Assembly (NCBI RefSeq): GCF_001583495.1
Contig: NZ_LQAQ01000043.1
Coordinates: 48,060 to 112,059 of the forward strand
From: Flammeovirga sp. SJP92
Lineage (GTDB): Bacteria; Bacteroidota; Bacteroidia; Cytophagales; Flammeovirgaceae
Reading direction: 5' to 3'
DNA length: 64,000 nucleotides
A program made the position numbers and the translations under genes. Under the pieces are notes generated by a model that saw only the letters and a list, made by a program, of their open reading frames with translations, was not told the origin of the DNA and did no database searches. Position 1 is the stretch's first letter. The number at the start of each line of letters is the position of its first letter. Below, in pieces: positions 27,801 through 38,271 of the stretch.

Positions 27801-30800
27801 GTAACTTTCACTGGGCAATCTTCTGAAATTAATGAAACAGATGCTTTTTATACTATCAATAGTGCTCTGACAGCGGATGAGATATTGAAATTCAACAATG
27901 ACCTTACTGTGGTTAATGATTTTACAATTAGTTTAAATTCTAGAGTCAATATCAGTAATAATAACCTAACCATAGGAGGTGATCTACTTTCTGATGGTGA
28001 TATCTACAATGTAAATACTTTTACTTTTAATGGTGTAGATGCTGACCGAACGTATCAAATTAAAAATGGATTAGATAGAGGAAATGATGGTACTCCAGTC
28101 GATAATAATAATACTGATTTTATGATTGATCCTTCAGTCAATACCACCTATCAGTTGATATCTGATTTTAGAATGACGGGTTCTAAAGGTGATTTTACGG
28201 TCAATGTTGGTAAGTTTGATTTAAATGGTTACTCCTTAGAGCAAACTAATAATAATAAGCAGGTCATTGTAAAAGAGAATGCTGAATTGATTGTTGGTGC
28301 TGGATCTGCTTTACAATTGACAGGTTCTGATGCACAACCTTCACTTTTAGGTGAAGCTTTAAGTACGATTACAATTGTTGGTGATGACAATAACTATGCA
28401 TTGATTGAAGGCTACAAAACCAATACCTACCACATTTTAATTGACGGTTTACTTTCTGCTAAAAATTATAAAATCACGGATTTGAGAGGTGATGGATTAC
28501 AATTTGGACAGAATAGTTCATTAGCGTCCTCTCCTAATAACCTCACCAATGGACTCTTTATTAATGGTACTAACAACTCCAATGCCTCAATAACAATAGC
28601 TTCAGGAGCTACATTAACTACAACAACTATTGATAATGTTACTTTTGGTCAAGGTCCTGACTATGCTGTGGCAAATAATAGTACATCTATTGGAGATCTT
28701 ACTTTTTATAATGCAAAAGGTTGTAATAAAGAGGTGGAAGATGATATATCAGGCAAAATTATCTGGTCTTTTGAATCATTTATAGAGTGGACAGGTGCTA
28801 CCTCTACGGATTGGCATACTGAATCCAATTGGGCAGGAGGAGTGAAGCCCACCAAAACCAATAATGTTGTCATACCTACTGGTCTAACTAATTATCCTGT
28901 CATTGATGATTCTACAGGTAGAGCAAAAAGAATAGATATTCAAGATGGTGCTACATTGACTGTTGAAGAACGTCTTGAGGCTTATGATGGTATTTTTATC
29001 AATTACGGTGGCACATTAACAGGTGCAGTTACTAATGGTGATTCTATTGTTGTATTTGGTGATTGGATTAATGAAGGCACATTTACTGCAAATACTTCCC
29101 CCGTAAAATTCGCACAAGAAGATGGTGCTCCAGCAAAACTGATTTCTTTTATCCCTGGTCAAGAAACTTATACAAGTTTGCTTATTGATGGGAAAGAACA
29201 TACCATTTTGCAATCAGATAATACTTTGAATGTTGTTGACATCACAATTAAATCCGGTATTTATGATGTTTCGGATACTGATATAAAGCTATCAGGTGAT
29301 TGGAAAAAAGAAGGAGGCACCTTTGAATATAGAAATTCTGATTTGTTGTGTGAAGGAACAGCTGCAATTTATGGAGGAGATTTTTATAATATCATTGTAG
29401 AAGATAATCATTCAGTTACGTTGCATGGTAATATTACCGCACATAATAAAATTGATTTGGATGCAGCAACGGCTTCTTTTAATGCCGGAGAATACTTGAT
29501 TTATATAAAAGGAGAATTCGATAATGATCATAATTCCCCTAACTTTTCACATACAGGTACTATCATCTTCGGCGGTGCTGGACAAGATATTAAAGGACAG
29601 ACTACATTTGGCAATGTAATTTTCCAAGGTACAAGTAAAAAAAGCCTTCTTTCTGGAGCAAATATTACAGTAAATGGAGATTTGACAATTTTGGATGGTA
29701 TTAGTGTCACATTAGAGGCAGGGAGTTCTTTAACTGGTACCGGTGTCTTTACTATGACAGGCGGAAGTGTGAAAATAAGAGATGTAAGTAATTACCCTGC
29801 AGGTTTTTCTCAATATCAAATCACTGGTGGTACTTTTGATTATGATGAAGGAGCACAAACCATAGGTGATTTCCAATATTATAATTTACATATCGATAAT
29901 GGAGCAAAAACGTTAAATGGAGATATCAATGTAACGAATCAATTTAGAATAAATGCTGATGATTCTGATGTTTACGAAACAAGTTTAAATGTCAATGGCA
30001 AAGTGATTAATATTGGTTCCTCTTTATTGATTTTTGATACTAGAACTAACAAGGAAAATACTTTAATTACTTGGAATTCTGGTACACTTAGACACTATGG
30101 AGGCAATTGGTCTTTACCCGATGAATTAACATCATATCATCACTTAATTTTAGAGGGAATAGGTTCAAAAACACTTAATTCAGACATTACTGTCAAGGGA
30201 GATTTTGAAGTGGAAGATGGTGTCACTTTTAATCAAGGTAGTTCTGATGCGTATTTTAAAGTTACAGGCGTTTCAGGAAGTAAGTTGAAGTTAGGTGTAA
30301 ATTCAAGATGGAATGTTTATCCTCAAGATGAAGATGATATTGCTTTTGCTTCTAATTTTGATATGTATAATGTTTCCAAAACAAGTAACACCTATGTCAA
30401 TACCGCTTTTGAAGAAGATTGTATTATTAATACAGATGTGGCTTACGGCAATCTTTATTTGAGAGAAGAAGGTTACGTTGATTTGCATGAAAACCTTGTG
30501 GTATTAGGAAATCTTGATGAAAGATTAAATGAAGAAGGTGCTTTTGATATCAATTCTGAAACAGTATTTGTTGGAGGAAACCTTATTCTGAGTACTATTG
30601 ATTTCAGAAGTGGAGGTACACTTTATTTAAATGGTGATACAGAAGGGGTAACACAGACTGTTGATTTAATGGTGGAAGGTTTGACACTACCCAATTTAAC
30701 ATTAACAGGCGCATCACAAAAACGTTTTGATAGAGATGACTATACTATAGAACATGATATAGTGATGGCATCAAATGCTGATGTATATATTTCTAGAAGT

Positions 30801-33800
30801 TTTGATTTCTGGGGTGAAAATTGGACATCTGACAATACTACGACATTGACTTCAATAAAAACGTTGAGAGTGAATAGAGATGGTGATTCTCAAACTATAA
30901 ACTTTGGCAATGATAATACTATTGGAGGTTTAAAATTTTTGGAGTCGTCAACAAAAACGATAGTATGTCCTTTAGATATTGACGATGAATTGACAACTTT
31001 AGGTGGACAAGTAAATTTCGGAGCTTATACGCATAGTATCGCCGCTAGTGCAATTGATCTTGGCACGGAAGATATTACAAGTAATGCCAATTTTATATTA
31101 AATGGAGATAATCAGCAACTACCCGAAGATTTCTCAGTGAAAAACCTAACACTTTCCAATTCAGGAAGTAAAACAATCACAGGTAACTTAACGGCTTATG
31201 ATATTATCGCTATTGATAATACAACTTTAGTACCTCAAAACGAAGCCTCTATAATCACTGTCAAAGGGAATTGGAATTTTGAATTTGGTAGATACAGCCC
31301 AAAAAAAGCAAAAGTAGTTTTTGATGGAGCAGATGCTAATGCGGAGTATACTATTTTTCAGAATGGAAATACAAGAATGTTTGAAGTTCAGTTCTTAGGA
31401 ACTAACAAAAACACCTACAAATTAACTGATGACCTTTATACTTATACTAGTGTAAACATTGAACAAAATGTAACAGTTGATGTCAATGGTCATGTTTTTT
31501 ATGTTGGTGCAAGAACGGATCTTGAAGAATATCCTTCTTTAGCTTCTAAAATGGTTGAAAATTTAAATATTAGAGGAGAATTATTAGTTTCAAAAGGAGG
31601 TAGTGTACAATTAAATGCACATGATGGTGATGGTAAATTGGCCAATAGACCTACAATTACAGTGGAAAATGGAGGTCATTTAAGTGTAGTAGGTGAAGAA
31701 GGACTTTTGTCAAAATTAAGTTCAGATGATAGTGGATCTGATAACCATAGATTAGTAGTAGATATACAATCAGGTGGGAAAATTTCTGCTAAATATTATG
31801 AATTTAGAAATCTTGATCATGGTGGTTTTAAAGTAGATGCGGGAGCTACTGTTGATGATACAAATAACTTTTCAGAAGGAGTTTTTTCAGGAATGTCAAC
31901 CAACAATAGTTTAGGAGTAGATAGAATATACCTCTCCATTGAAGCTATAGTTAACAATGCTATTGAAAATGTAACTTTTGATTATAATGGAGATCCAAAT
32001 GATGGTGTTGATTTATATAATGTCCGTCGTATGACAGCTACAAAACCAATTACTTTTGGTGGAATTGTAGCAGGCTCAATACAAGGTGAAAACTATGAAT
32101 TAGATGGTGAAGCATTGATTAATTGGCCACCTAGCAATGATAAAAACTGGTTGGGTATTACAAGTTCTGATTGGTTTACAGCGTCCAATTGGGAAGATAA
32201 TGCAGTACCGGAATTGAATATTCATAATGTAATTATCCCTTCAAAAGCATCTCCTACTACTTTTTATCCTATCATTTCAGGAGCATTAAAAGCAGAATGT
32301 AGAAATTTAATTATTCAAGGAGGTCGTTTGACATTAGATTCTGATCTTGATGGGGCAGATCCAGCTAATGTAGCATTGAATGTGGGAGGTGATATTCAGT
32401 TGGAAAGCGGTTTAATTACTGTGACAGATAACGAGCTTGTTGTGGTAGGTCAAAATCATTCTGTGACAAACAATGGTTCTTTTTTAGCTGGAAGTGGTAC
32501 ACTTAAATTAGCTAAATCATCAGGTACTGTTGTATTGGATCAAAACAACTCCTCATTTTATAACCTTGAAATTTCAGGAGGGGCGACAGTTGCTCTTCAA
32601 AGTCAGCTAAAAGTAGAAGGAGCATTTTCTATCTCAAACCAAGGCGGAATTACATTACCAAACAATCATGATGTGATTTTCAACGGAGATGTTCAACTCA
32701 GTCGTACAGCTTCTTTTGATACACAATCAGACGGTTGGATTTACTTACAAGGTACGTCTACTCAAAACCTGAAAAATGCCACTTTCAAAAGAGCACGTTT
32801 TCAAGGTGCAGAATATGTGGTTGAAGATTCATTAATCATTACTAATCGTGCTTATTTGGAGAAAGGAGCATTGATGCAAAAGAATGAAAACAGCTCTTTT
32901 GTATTTTATAACCGAGTGGATGTTGAAAATAATGAATTCAGTTTTGTGTTATATGATGGAGGTGGTACACACTATTTAAGAGATGCTAATTGGTATGGTT
33001 ACGGGGCAACTTCCAATCTCTCAGACCCTTCTGGAAATGGCTCTTCGAATTTTATCTTTCAAGACATTGGAGGAAATATCAATATTCAAGGCAATAAAAC
33101 ATTCTTTGATAGTGTCACCTTAGCAGCAAACAGTATCACTTTATATGCTGATATGGAATTAACAACTTTAGATGCTACAAATACAGATATTTATACACAA
33201 GAAAAACAAATTACTGGTAAACATACTGGAGAATTTATTTTAGGTTCCGATCATAGCCTTTATTTGGAAGGGGCAGATAACTTTCCAAAAGGATTTGGTA
33301 ATTATACTTTTGATCAAGACAGTAGAACATTTTATAGAGGTGGTCTCAATCAATCCATCCATACGAAGGAGGAAGTGAGAGATGAATCAGATGTATTACA
33401 ATATATTCTGCCAATTTTCTATGGGCATCTTTATTTAGAAGGGGAAGAGTCAGTGAAAACAATCTCAACGGAAGGGGAATTGATTGTTAGAGGTAATTTA
33501 AGAATTAATCAGACAACCTTTAATACTAATAATGAGAATGTAAAAATCAGTAAAGATTTAGAGCATAATTATCAGAACTCATCTTTAGTATATGGTACAA
33601 GTAAGTTCACTTTTGATGGAACAGAAGATCAAATAATCGAACTTTTAAATGGCAGGGAAAATAAATTTTATGATATTAATGTCAATAAACCTGCTAGTTC
33701 TACACTGACAGTTACAGCATCTGATATTACAGTTGAAGGCGACTTAGTGGTTCAAAATGGTATTTTCTCACTTGGAAGTAACACAGCCACTTTGAATAAA

Positions 33801-36800
33801 AACTTATTGGTTAATAACGGTACATTAGCTGAAACAGGAACTTATTATATGAAAGCTTCAGGTACAGGAGCTATTATTAGAACAAATGACTCTAGATTTA
33901 GAGGCTTGAGAATTAATGGTAAAAATACAACGGTTTACACACTCACAGATGAGCTGACTATTACAGATAATTATGATTTGGAATTGGAGCAAGGAACGTT
34001 GAATACATCAGGAGCAACAATTAATATTGGTAATAATGGACAGTTTAATATTGCCACAAAAGGATCTTATGTTTTAGGGGAGTCAGGTCAATTGAAAATG
34101 GGTAATAATTCTACTTTGAATGTTGCTGGTAATATTAATGTAGTAGGAACAGCTACAACCCCTGCAATCATTGAGAGTACAGAAACAGGTTTTAATTATA
34201 GTTTTAATGTAGAAGGAAATATTAATGCACGCTATTACAATATAAGTGGTATGTCGACGAATGGTATTTTCATTAAGACTTCTGGAACGATAGATAAATA
34301 TGATCAAGGAAATAACTTCTCTGATGGGACTTTAACAAATTACAAAGAAGGTGGTGTTGCACTGAAGATTGAAAATAACCAAGCCTTTGAAGCTCAATTT
34401 GATGGAGATGGTAATTATACAAGTGGAGCCATTGAAAATGTGAACTTTATACAAAGTGCTTTAAGAGGTACAGCCAATGTTGCAAAAGACAATTCTACGA
34501 CTGGAAGGATAGATTTTTATAATGCCAACGGGCAATTATCTGGAAGTAATTTTGAAAGAGATCCGAATAATTTAATTAATTGGTATGGACCAGATGTATA
34601 TACCTGGACGGGTGCTGAAAATACAAATTGGTATAATGCAAATAACTGGTCTTCATCCAATGGAGGTATACCAACAGCAGATAATGATGTGGTTATTGAA
34701 GCTACTACAAATCAACCTATCATTGATGGATCGGAAATAGCACGAGTTAATAATCTTACGTTAAAAACAGGTTCGTTATTGCTTATCAATTCATCTACTT
34801 CAGGTGTTGATTTAGTGATTAATGGTAACGTTGAGCTGAATGGACAGATGAAAATGGAATCCGTTAATGATGAAATATCATTCAAGTCTAATTGGGTAGT
34901 GAATCCAACAGGTACATTTACACATGGTGGAGGAAAATTAACTGCCAACGGTTCTGGTGTACAGCAAATTGATAATGCAGGCCTTGATTTCGGAGATTTA
35001 ACCATTGGAGAAACCTCTGTTGTAATATTAAACCTAAATGGAGATGAAGATATTTTAGGAGACTTTACCGTATTGTCAGGAGCTTCAATTGAACTAAATG
35101 CATCACTTAAAACTTTAAGTATAAGTGGAAATATGTCTGTTCAAGGAGGTATTATAACCAATAATAATACAATCAACTTAAAAGGTGATGGAGATGGCGT
35201 CGCGGATGTTTTCACTGTAAGTATACCTTCTTCAAGTAATGTGATAGAGTTGTTGACTATAAATGCGGATGATGCTTCTGATGAATATGAACTAAGATCT
35301 AATATCTACACTTCGACCTCAGTTGATGTAGTATCAGGTACATTTGATGCTAACGGGCATACAATTTATTTCCAAGGAGGTGCTACTAATAAGATAAATG
35401 TAAATGGTGGTACATTAGATCTCACATCTTCAACCTTAGTGATGAATAATGAAACAATTTTCGAGCTAAATGATGGGGCCTTGATCATGGTAAATGATGC
35501 AAAGGTGACTAGTCAGAATTCAGTATCTGATTATTCGTTCTCATTGTTTGGAGGAAGCTTCACAGGCGATTCTTTTACATTTGAATATATGGATGAAGAA
35601 GGAATTGTCTTTAATGGAGTTACGATAAATACGGTCAGTAAATTAATCGATCACAATAATGATCCAAGTGATGCAGATCAAGACTTTGATGTATTATTAC
35701 CTTTTGGTATTTTCCAAAATGGACAATCAAATGGGCGTTTAATCCATTTGGTTTCTTACACTATTGCAGGAACGCCAACTGCAGGAAATAGTAATCTTGA
35801 TTATAAGTTTTACAATCTTTTCTTGAATGGACCTTCAATTACAAACGTTAGAAACAATTCAGGTACTATTGTTTATTTCTCGGATGCAAAAGGTAGTATT
35901 CCAGGTGATAACTTTGAAGATGAAGTAGTGGCTAATTCAATTGTTTGGGAAGCGACAAAAAATATTTACACTTGGGTTGGTGATGAAGGAAATTTCCACG
36001 AAGGTCTTGCAGATTGGACTGAACCATCCAACTGGGTTTTAATTGGAGGTACTGAACCAACTGTCTACCCTGGAGAAGAAACAGAACATGCAACAAATGC
36101 AATAGTAATTATTCCTGAAATTGATTCAGGCAATAGACCTCCAGTTTTATTAGATACAAAACAAATTGCCATTTTCTCATTAAGAGTGGAGCCTTTAGCA
36201 GGTTTGGTCATTAAGTCAAGTACAGACCCAAGTGTATTGGATAGGAGTGTTGATGGTAATTATGAAATGATTATCAAGGATGAATTCTCTATTCTTTCAA
36301 ACGATGTACAAAAAGGTTATGTTGATTTTATAAGATCATTAGTAAGAGTAGAAGGCCGTATTCAAAATGATGGTATCTTTAAACAAGAATCTTCCATTAT
36401 GGTATTAAAACCAGCGGCAGGAGATGAAATTAATTTGGTGGCAGGTGAAAATTACAATGACTTATACATTGATGGTTCAAATGATCCTGTTATCAACTTG
36501 ACAGGAGATGTCAATGTTCAAGGATTATTCAATATGGACGATGGGACATTGAATGTAGGTGGCAATACTTTCAATGCAAAAGGTAACTTTGAATTGTCAA
36601 GTGCAGTGAATCTGAATTATGATGATGATTTTACTTTAGTATTGGATGGTGTAGATCAAACATTGAAACTTAATAATCACAACTTAAGAAACATAAAGTT
36701 TGGAGGCACAGGTACAAAAACTGTTTCAGGTTCTCTAGTTGTAGAAGGAGATTTTACTATTGAAGGTCTTGGTACAACTGTAGCTTTTGGTTCAAATAGT

Positions 36801-38156
36801 TTGGATTTAAAAGGGAATTGGATGAATGAATATGGTAATGGAAATTTTACGATGAGTGATTCTGGTTCCGTGACATTCAGTGGCACCTCAATTCAGACTC
36901 TAACAGGTTATTCAAGTGAAGAAACGTTTATAAATTTGATCATCAATAATTCAAATGGAATAGATTCTGAACTAGATATTAATATTAGCAATGGATTGAC
37001 TTTGACCAATGGAATCTTGAAAGCGCCACATGTGATTTTAGCATCAGGTGTTGGTGGGCCAACAGGTGTATCATCCTCTACAAGATCATTTATCTATGGT
37101 AAAGTTACCGCAAAGAGCATCCCAGGAGGTGTAAATGCATGGTATGAATTCCCTGTGGGTTCTCAATCAACTTGGGCTAGAGCTGCTATCAATACACAAA
37201 ACGTTTTTGCCACTCATGATTATTCTGTGAAATATACAACAGAAGATAGAGGTGAAAACCTTTTAATAGATGATAGTGCTGATGGAATTGCTATGGAGGT
37301 ATCTCAATTTATTTGGAATATTACTAACGGCTCATCTGATGCAGATGGAATCAATATCCGTCTTTACTTAGAAGATTTATCACACTATTCATTGGCTACA
37401 TCAAGTCTTAGAAAGTTAATCCATTACTATGACAAGAGTGATGGTAATGGTATCAATTGGTATGAGGAAACATCTACTTTTACAGGAGATGAAAATAGCG
37501 GGTATGTGGAGGCAAGTGGCATCATGCACTTCTCTGATTTTGGATCGACTTTAGAAGAATATATTAACCCAGCTGATGAACTTCCTGTAGAATTAACCTA
37601 TTTTCAAGGGTCAGTTGATAAGGAAGGAAATGTTTTATTAGAATGGGAAACAGCTTCAGAAGTTAATGCTTCTCATTTTGATATTGAAAGATCTTTCAAT
37701 GGAAAATCATATGAAAAAATAGGAAGTAGGGACGCAAGCGGAAATTCAAACGTTTCTATTCAATACAACTATGAGGATAAAATCAAAAACAAGCTTGTGT
37801 TCTATAGACTGAAACAAGTAGATTTTGATGGACAAGATACGTATTACGGTCCAGTGACGTTGGTGTTGGATCATAATAATGAAACGATTGCATCAGCTAT
37901 TGAATTATTTGTATTCCCGAACCCTCTAGAGGAAGACAATGCTGTGATAACAATTTCAGGTTTAACTGCAGATGAAGCTTTTGAAGGCCAAATCACAACA
38001 CTTACAGGTACATCTGTTTATACAATAAAGAGTGAAGCGGATGCGAATGGTATCCATAACTTAACTTTAAATACATCAGATTGGAAAACAGGAATGTACA
38101 TTCTGAAAATTATGTCAAAGTCGGGTAAAACGGCTCACCTCAAATTAATGAAATAA
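24816..38156 (+). CDS. Giant T9SS-secreted beta-repeat surface protein (4446 residues)
   Basis: The frame is open for 13.4 kb with no in-frame ATG near its start. I choose GTG 24816: it gives a 28-residue signal peptide (ILHIRSVHKYLWVFLFCF, then ATTAQ) and lies about 43 bases past the promoter-like box; TTG 24771 is the alternative. The protein is a long array of short beta-strand repeats with recurring GDW, TFTHGNG-like and V.F.G patterns. Five larger blocks open with a W-TG..W...NW motif, near the N-terminus and near residues 1324, 2445, 3263 and 3719. From about 4257 comes PVELTYFQGSV..LLEWETASE, then a T9SS type A sorting tail (from about 4360: FVFPNP, GMYILKI). Such proteins are exported by type IX secretion and act as adhesins or matrix proteins. 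Role here is unproven. Confidence 0.9.
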   Translation: MRILHIRSVHKYLWVFLFCFTYYATTAQTIYYSKTNGNFDSFSTWASNSDGTGIEPTSITGNHFVILAAHTVTITDSDTESIHTLEVAGTLKMAANATLRISNDYYYYQSGYTDFDPTSLITFNNSSNISVIEGRNSDGSYNMLQFSNLSFEKGGNSVVVNDSPMNIDGNFTITNTEFDSKNVIYLSGHLSIDSESKYSTEANNDLILDGTGAQRISVPSVTDMSSKGNPAAQFSDVRFREGGSNIISEGFYATGTVEVYKDEGATLSFESGDYSLKTIRVRDVVSNSGTALTFNGGNVYMNNNATIEHYNTEDNTLVGTIDMGTVNFIAEDANLYFGGSSSDGDIITFTGNVTVSNSETLIIRTNTVLNSNGGTLTVNDDSRVYIEGATPPSFAMHTIAVASNFYYRTTDDITLLAIQYGNLRLYNASKKTINEDLVVMGDLGVYDDAHLIVSPGKTLTIHENIENRSEEDDKNPGTIDATNATITMVVNDANRTIALSNELPDEGDNIYKISNFNIEVGAALTANRTLSIYNKLDIDVLTITNSSGSLASLLVIDLQNDSSDLLDVSTSITQGDFTKIRTKSSHSTFLTAPSTVAIDQTHAFIEFSGGSQNIPSITYGNLEFSGNGNKTLSGDITVNGKIETIGGSSVLMAGYNTINIYGDWKLNNAGTDHYEGIEKSTVIFHGTSDQVINDATFGHLIFNSTGNVTILGPISVFGDMILRGGVDESTLLTVTANENIDLKGNWIENATSKFTQTNGSVRFCSESSVTDQTVIQNSLSEFKDVTLSNDPSIKTVFNTKVKIGGDLRMESERGSLEITDDLTLKGHFYNIGAGNAFTQAVNANFILSGSSLQNFRVDDAAKATFSELVSFSGEGMKVFQGNSTYTFDKGISIKGSIVDGNNKTINIKGDWLNNDGLFKSTNIVNFNGGKTQSVQSTTFYKFSIQETGTVVNLNGNIVIDQFLQDAYTTLNTDGYTIICANTWTGDGTFTHGNGTVTFTGQSSEINETDAFYTINSALTADEILKFNNDLTVVNDFTISLNSRVNISNNNLTIGGDLLSDGDIYNVNTFTFNGVDADRTYQIKNGLDRGNDGTPVDNNNTDFMIDPSVNTTYQLISDFRMTGSKGDFTVNVGKFDLNGYSLEQTNNNKQVIVKENAELIVGAGSALQLTGSDAQPSLLGEALSTITIVGDDNNYALIEGYKTNTYHILIDGLLSAKNYKITDLRGDGLQFGQNSSLASSPNNLTNGLFINGTNNSNASITIASGATLTTTTIDNVTFGQGPDYAVANNSTSIGDLTFYNAKGCNKEVEDDISGKIIWSFESFIEWTGATSTDWHTESNWAGGVKPTKTNNVVIPTGLTNYPVIDDSTGRAKRIDIQDGATLTVEERLEAYDGIFINYGGTLTGAVTNGDSIVVFGDWINEGTFTANTSPVKFAQEDGAPAKLISFIPGQETYTSLLIDGKEHTILQSDNTLNVVDITIKSGIYDVSDTDIKLSGDWKKEGGTFEYRNSDLLCEGTAAIYGGDFYNIIVEDNHSVTLHGNITAHNKIDLDAATASFNAGEYLIYIKGEFDNDHNSPNFSHTGTIIFGGAGQDIKGQTTFGNVIFQGTSKKSLLSGANITVNGDLTILDGISVTLEAGSSLTGTGVFTMTGGSVKIRDVSNYPAGFSQYQITGGTFDYDEGAQTIGDFQYYNLHIDNGAKTLNGDINVTNQFRINADDSDVYETSLNVNGKVINIGSSLLIFDTRTNKENTLITWNSGTLRHYGGNWSLPDELTSYHHLILEGIGSKTLNSDITVKGDFEVEDGVTFNQGSSDAYFKVTGVSGSKLKLGVNSRWNVYPQDEDDIAFASNFDMYNVSKTSNTYVNTAFEEDCIINTDVAYGNLYLREEGYVDLHENLVVLGNLDERLNEEGAFDINSETVFVGGNLILSTIDFRSGGTLYLNGDTEGVTQTVDLMVEGLTLPNLTLTGASQKRFDRDDYTIEHDIVMASNADVYISRSFDFWGENWTSDNTTTLTSIKTLRVNRDGDSQTINFGNDNTIGGLKFLESSTKTIVCPLDIDDELTTLGGQVNFGAYTHSIAASAIDLGTEDITSNANFILNGDNQQLPEDFSVKNLTLSNSGSKTITGNLTAYDIIAIDNTTLVPQNEASIITVKGNWNFEFGRYSPKKAKVVFDGADANAEYTIFQNGNTRMFEVQFLGTNKNTYKLTDDLYTYTSVNIEQNVTVDVNGHVFYVGARTDLEEYPSLASKMVENLNIRGELLVSKGGSVQLNAHDGDGKLANRPTITVENGGHLSVVGEEGLLSKLSSDDSGSDNHRLVVDIQSGGKISAKYYEFRNLDHGGFKVDAGATVDDTNNFSEGVFSGMSTNNSLGVDRIYLSIEAIVNNAIENVTFDYNGDPNDGVDLYNVRRMTATKPITFGGIVAGSIQGENYELDGEALINWPPSNDKNWLGITSSDWFTASNWEDNAVPELNIHNVIIPSKASPTTFYPIISGALKAECRNLIIQGGRLTLDSDLDGADPANVALNVGGDIQLESGLITVTDNELVVVGQNHSVTNNGSFLAGSGTLKLAKSSGTVVLDQNNSSFYNLEISGGATVALQSQLKVEGAFSISNQGGITLPNNHDVIFNGDVQLSRTASFDTQSDGWIYLQGTSTQNLKNATFKRARFQGAEYVVEDSLIITNRAYLEKGALMQKNENSSFVFYNRVDVENNEFSFVLYDGGGTHYLRDANWYGYGATSNLSDPSGNGSSNFIFQDIGGNINIQGNKTFFDSVTLAANSITLYADMELTTLDATNTDIYTQEKQITGKHTGEFILGSDHSLYLEGADNFPKGFGNYTFDQDSRTFYRGGLNQSIHTKEEVRDESDVLQYILPIFYGHLYLEGEESVKTISTEGELIVRGNLRINQTTFNTNNENVKISKDLEHNYQNSSLVYGTSKFTFDGTEDQIIELLNGRENKFYDINVNKPASSTLTVTASDITVEGDLVVQNGIFSLGSNTATLNKNLLVNNGTLAETGTYYMKASGTGAIIRTNDSRFRGLRINGKNTTVYTLTDELTITDNYDLELEQGTLNTSGATINIGNNGQFNIATKGSYVLGESGQLKMGNNSTLNVAGNINVVGTATTPAIIESTETGFNYSFNVEGNINARYYNISGMSTNGIFIKTSGTIDKYDQGNNFSDGTLTNYKEGGVALKIENNQAFEAQFDGDGNYTSGAIENVNFIQSALRGTANVAKDNSTTGRIDFYNANGQLSGSNFERDPNNLINWYGPDVYTWTGAENTNWYNANNWSSSNGGIPTADNDVVIEATTNQPIIDGSEIARVNNLTLKTGSLLLINSSTSGVDLVINGNVELNGQMKMESVNDEISFKSNWVVNPTGTFTHGGGKLTANGSGVQQIDNAGLDFGDLTIGETSVVILNLNGDEDILGDFTVLSGASIELNASLKTLSISGNMSVQGGIITNNNTINLKGDGDGVADVFTVSIPSSSNVIELLTINADDASDEYELRSNIYTSTSVDVVSGTFDANGHTIYFQGGATNKINVNGGTLDLTSSTLVMNNETIFELNDGALIMVNDAKVTSQNSVSDYSFSLFGGSFTGDSFTFEYMDEEGIVFNGVTINTVSKLIDHNNDPSDADQDFDVLLPFGIFQNGQSNGRLIHLVSYTIAGTPTAGNSNLDYKFYNLFLNGPSITNVRNNSGTIVYFSDAKGSIPGDNFEDEVVANSIVWEATKNIYTWVGDEGNFHEGLADWTEPSNWVLIGGTEPTVYPGEETEHATNAIVIIPEIDSGNRPPVLLDTKQIAIFSLRVEPLAGLVIKSSTDPSVLDRSVDGNYEMIIKDEFSILSNDVQKGYVDFIRSLVRVEGRIQNDGIFKQESSIMVLKPAAGDEINLVAGENYNDLYIDGSNDPVINLTGDVNVQGLFNMDDGTLNVGGNTFNAKGNFELSSAVNLNYDDDFTLVLDGVDQTLKLNNHNLRNIKFGGTGTKTVSGSLVVEGDFTIEGLGTTVAFGSNSLDLKGNWMNEYGNGNFTMSDSGSVTFSGTSIQTLTGYSSEETFINLIINNSNGIDSELDINISNGLTLTNGILKAPHVILASGVGGPTGVSSSTRSFIYGKVTAKSIPGGVNAWYEFPVGSQSTWARAAINTQNVFATHDYSVKYTTEDRGENLLIDDSADGIAMEVSQFIWNITNGSSDADGINIRLYLEDLSHYSLATSSLRKLIHYYDKSDGNGINWYEETSTFTGDENSGYVEASGIMHFSDFGSTLEEYINPADELPVELTYFQGSVDKEGNVLLEWETASEVNASHFDIERSFNGKSYEKIGSRDASGNSNVSIQYNYEDKIKNKLVFYRLKQVDFDGQDTYYGPVTLVLDHNNETIASAIELFVFPNPLEEDNAVITISGLTADEAFEGQITTLTGTSVYTIKSEADANGIHNLTLNTSDWKTGMYILKIMSKSGKTAHLKLMK

Positions 38157-38177
38157 GAAAAGGTTTATATATATAGT

Positions 38178-38220
38178 ACCCAGAGTGACTAATTTTTAGT
38201 CTGCTTTGGGTTATTTTTTT
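38178..38220 (+). terminator. Terminator after the giant surface-protein gene
   Basis: A roughly 14 bp imperfect stem (ACCCA..GACTA with TAGTC..TGGGT) and a run of seven T. A TATCTTTA box at 38220-38227 right after it may be the -7 element of the subtilase gene (one mismatch to TAnnTTTG). Confidence 0.75.
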
Positions 38221-38271
38221 ATCTTTACTAAACCTCATTACTAAATAAAGGTTGTTACTTTCTTATTCTAA

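Noticed and set aside
24816..38156. Repeat-rich region as a CRISPR or DNA tandem array
   Set aside because: The repetition is at protein level and degenerate; no constant DNA repeat unit or equal spacers are seen.
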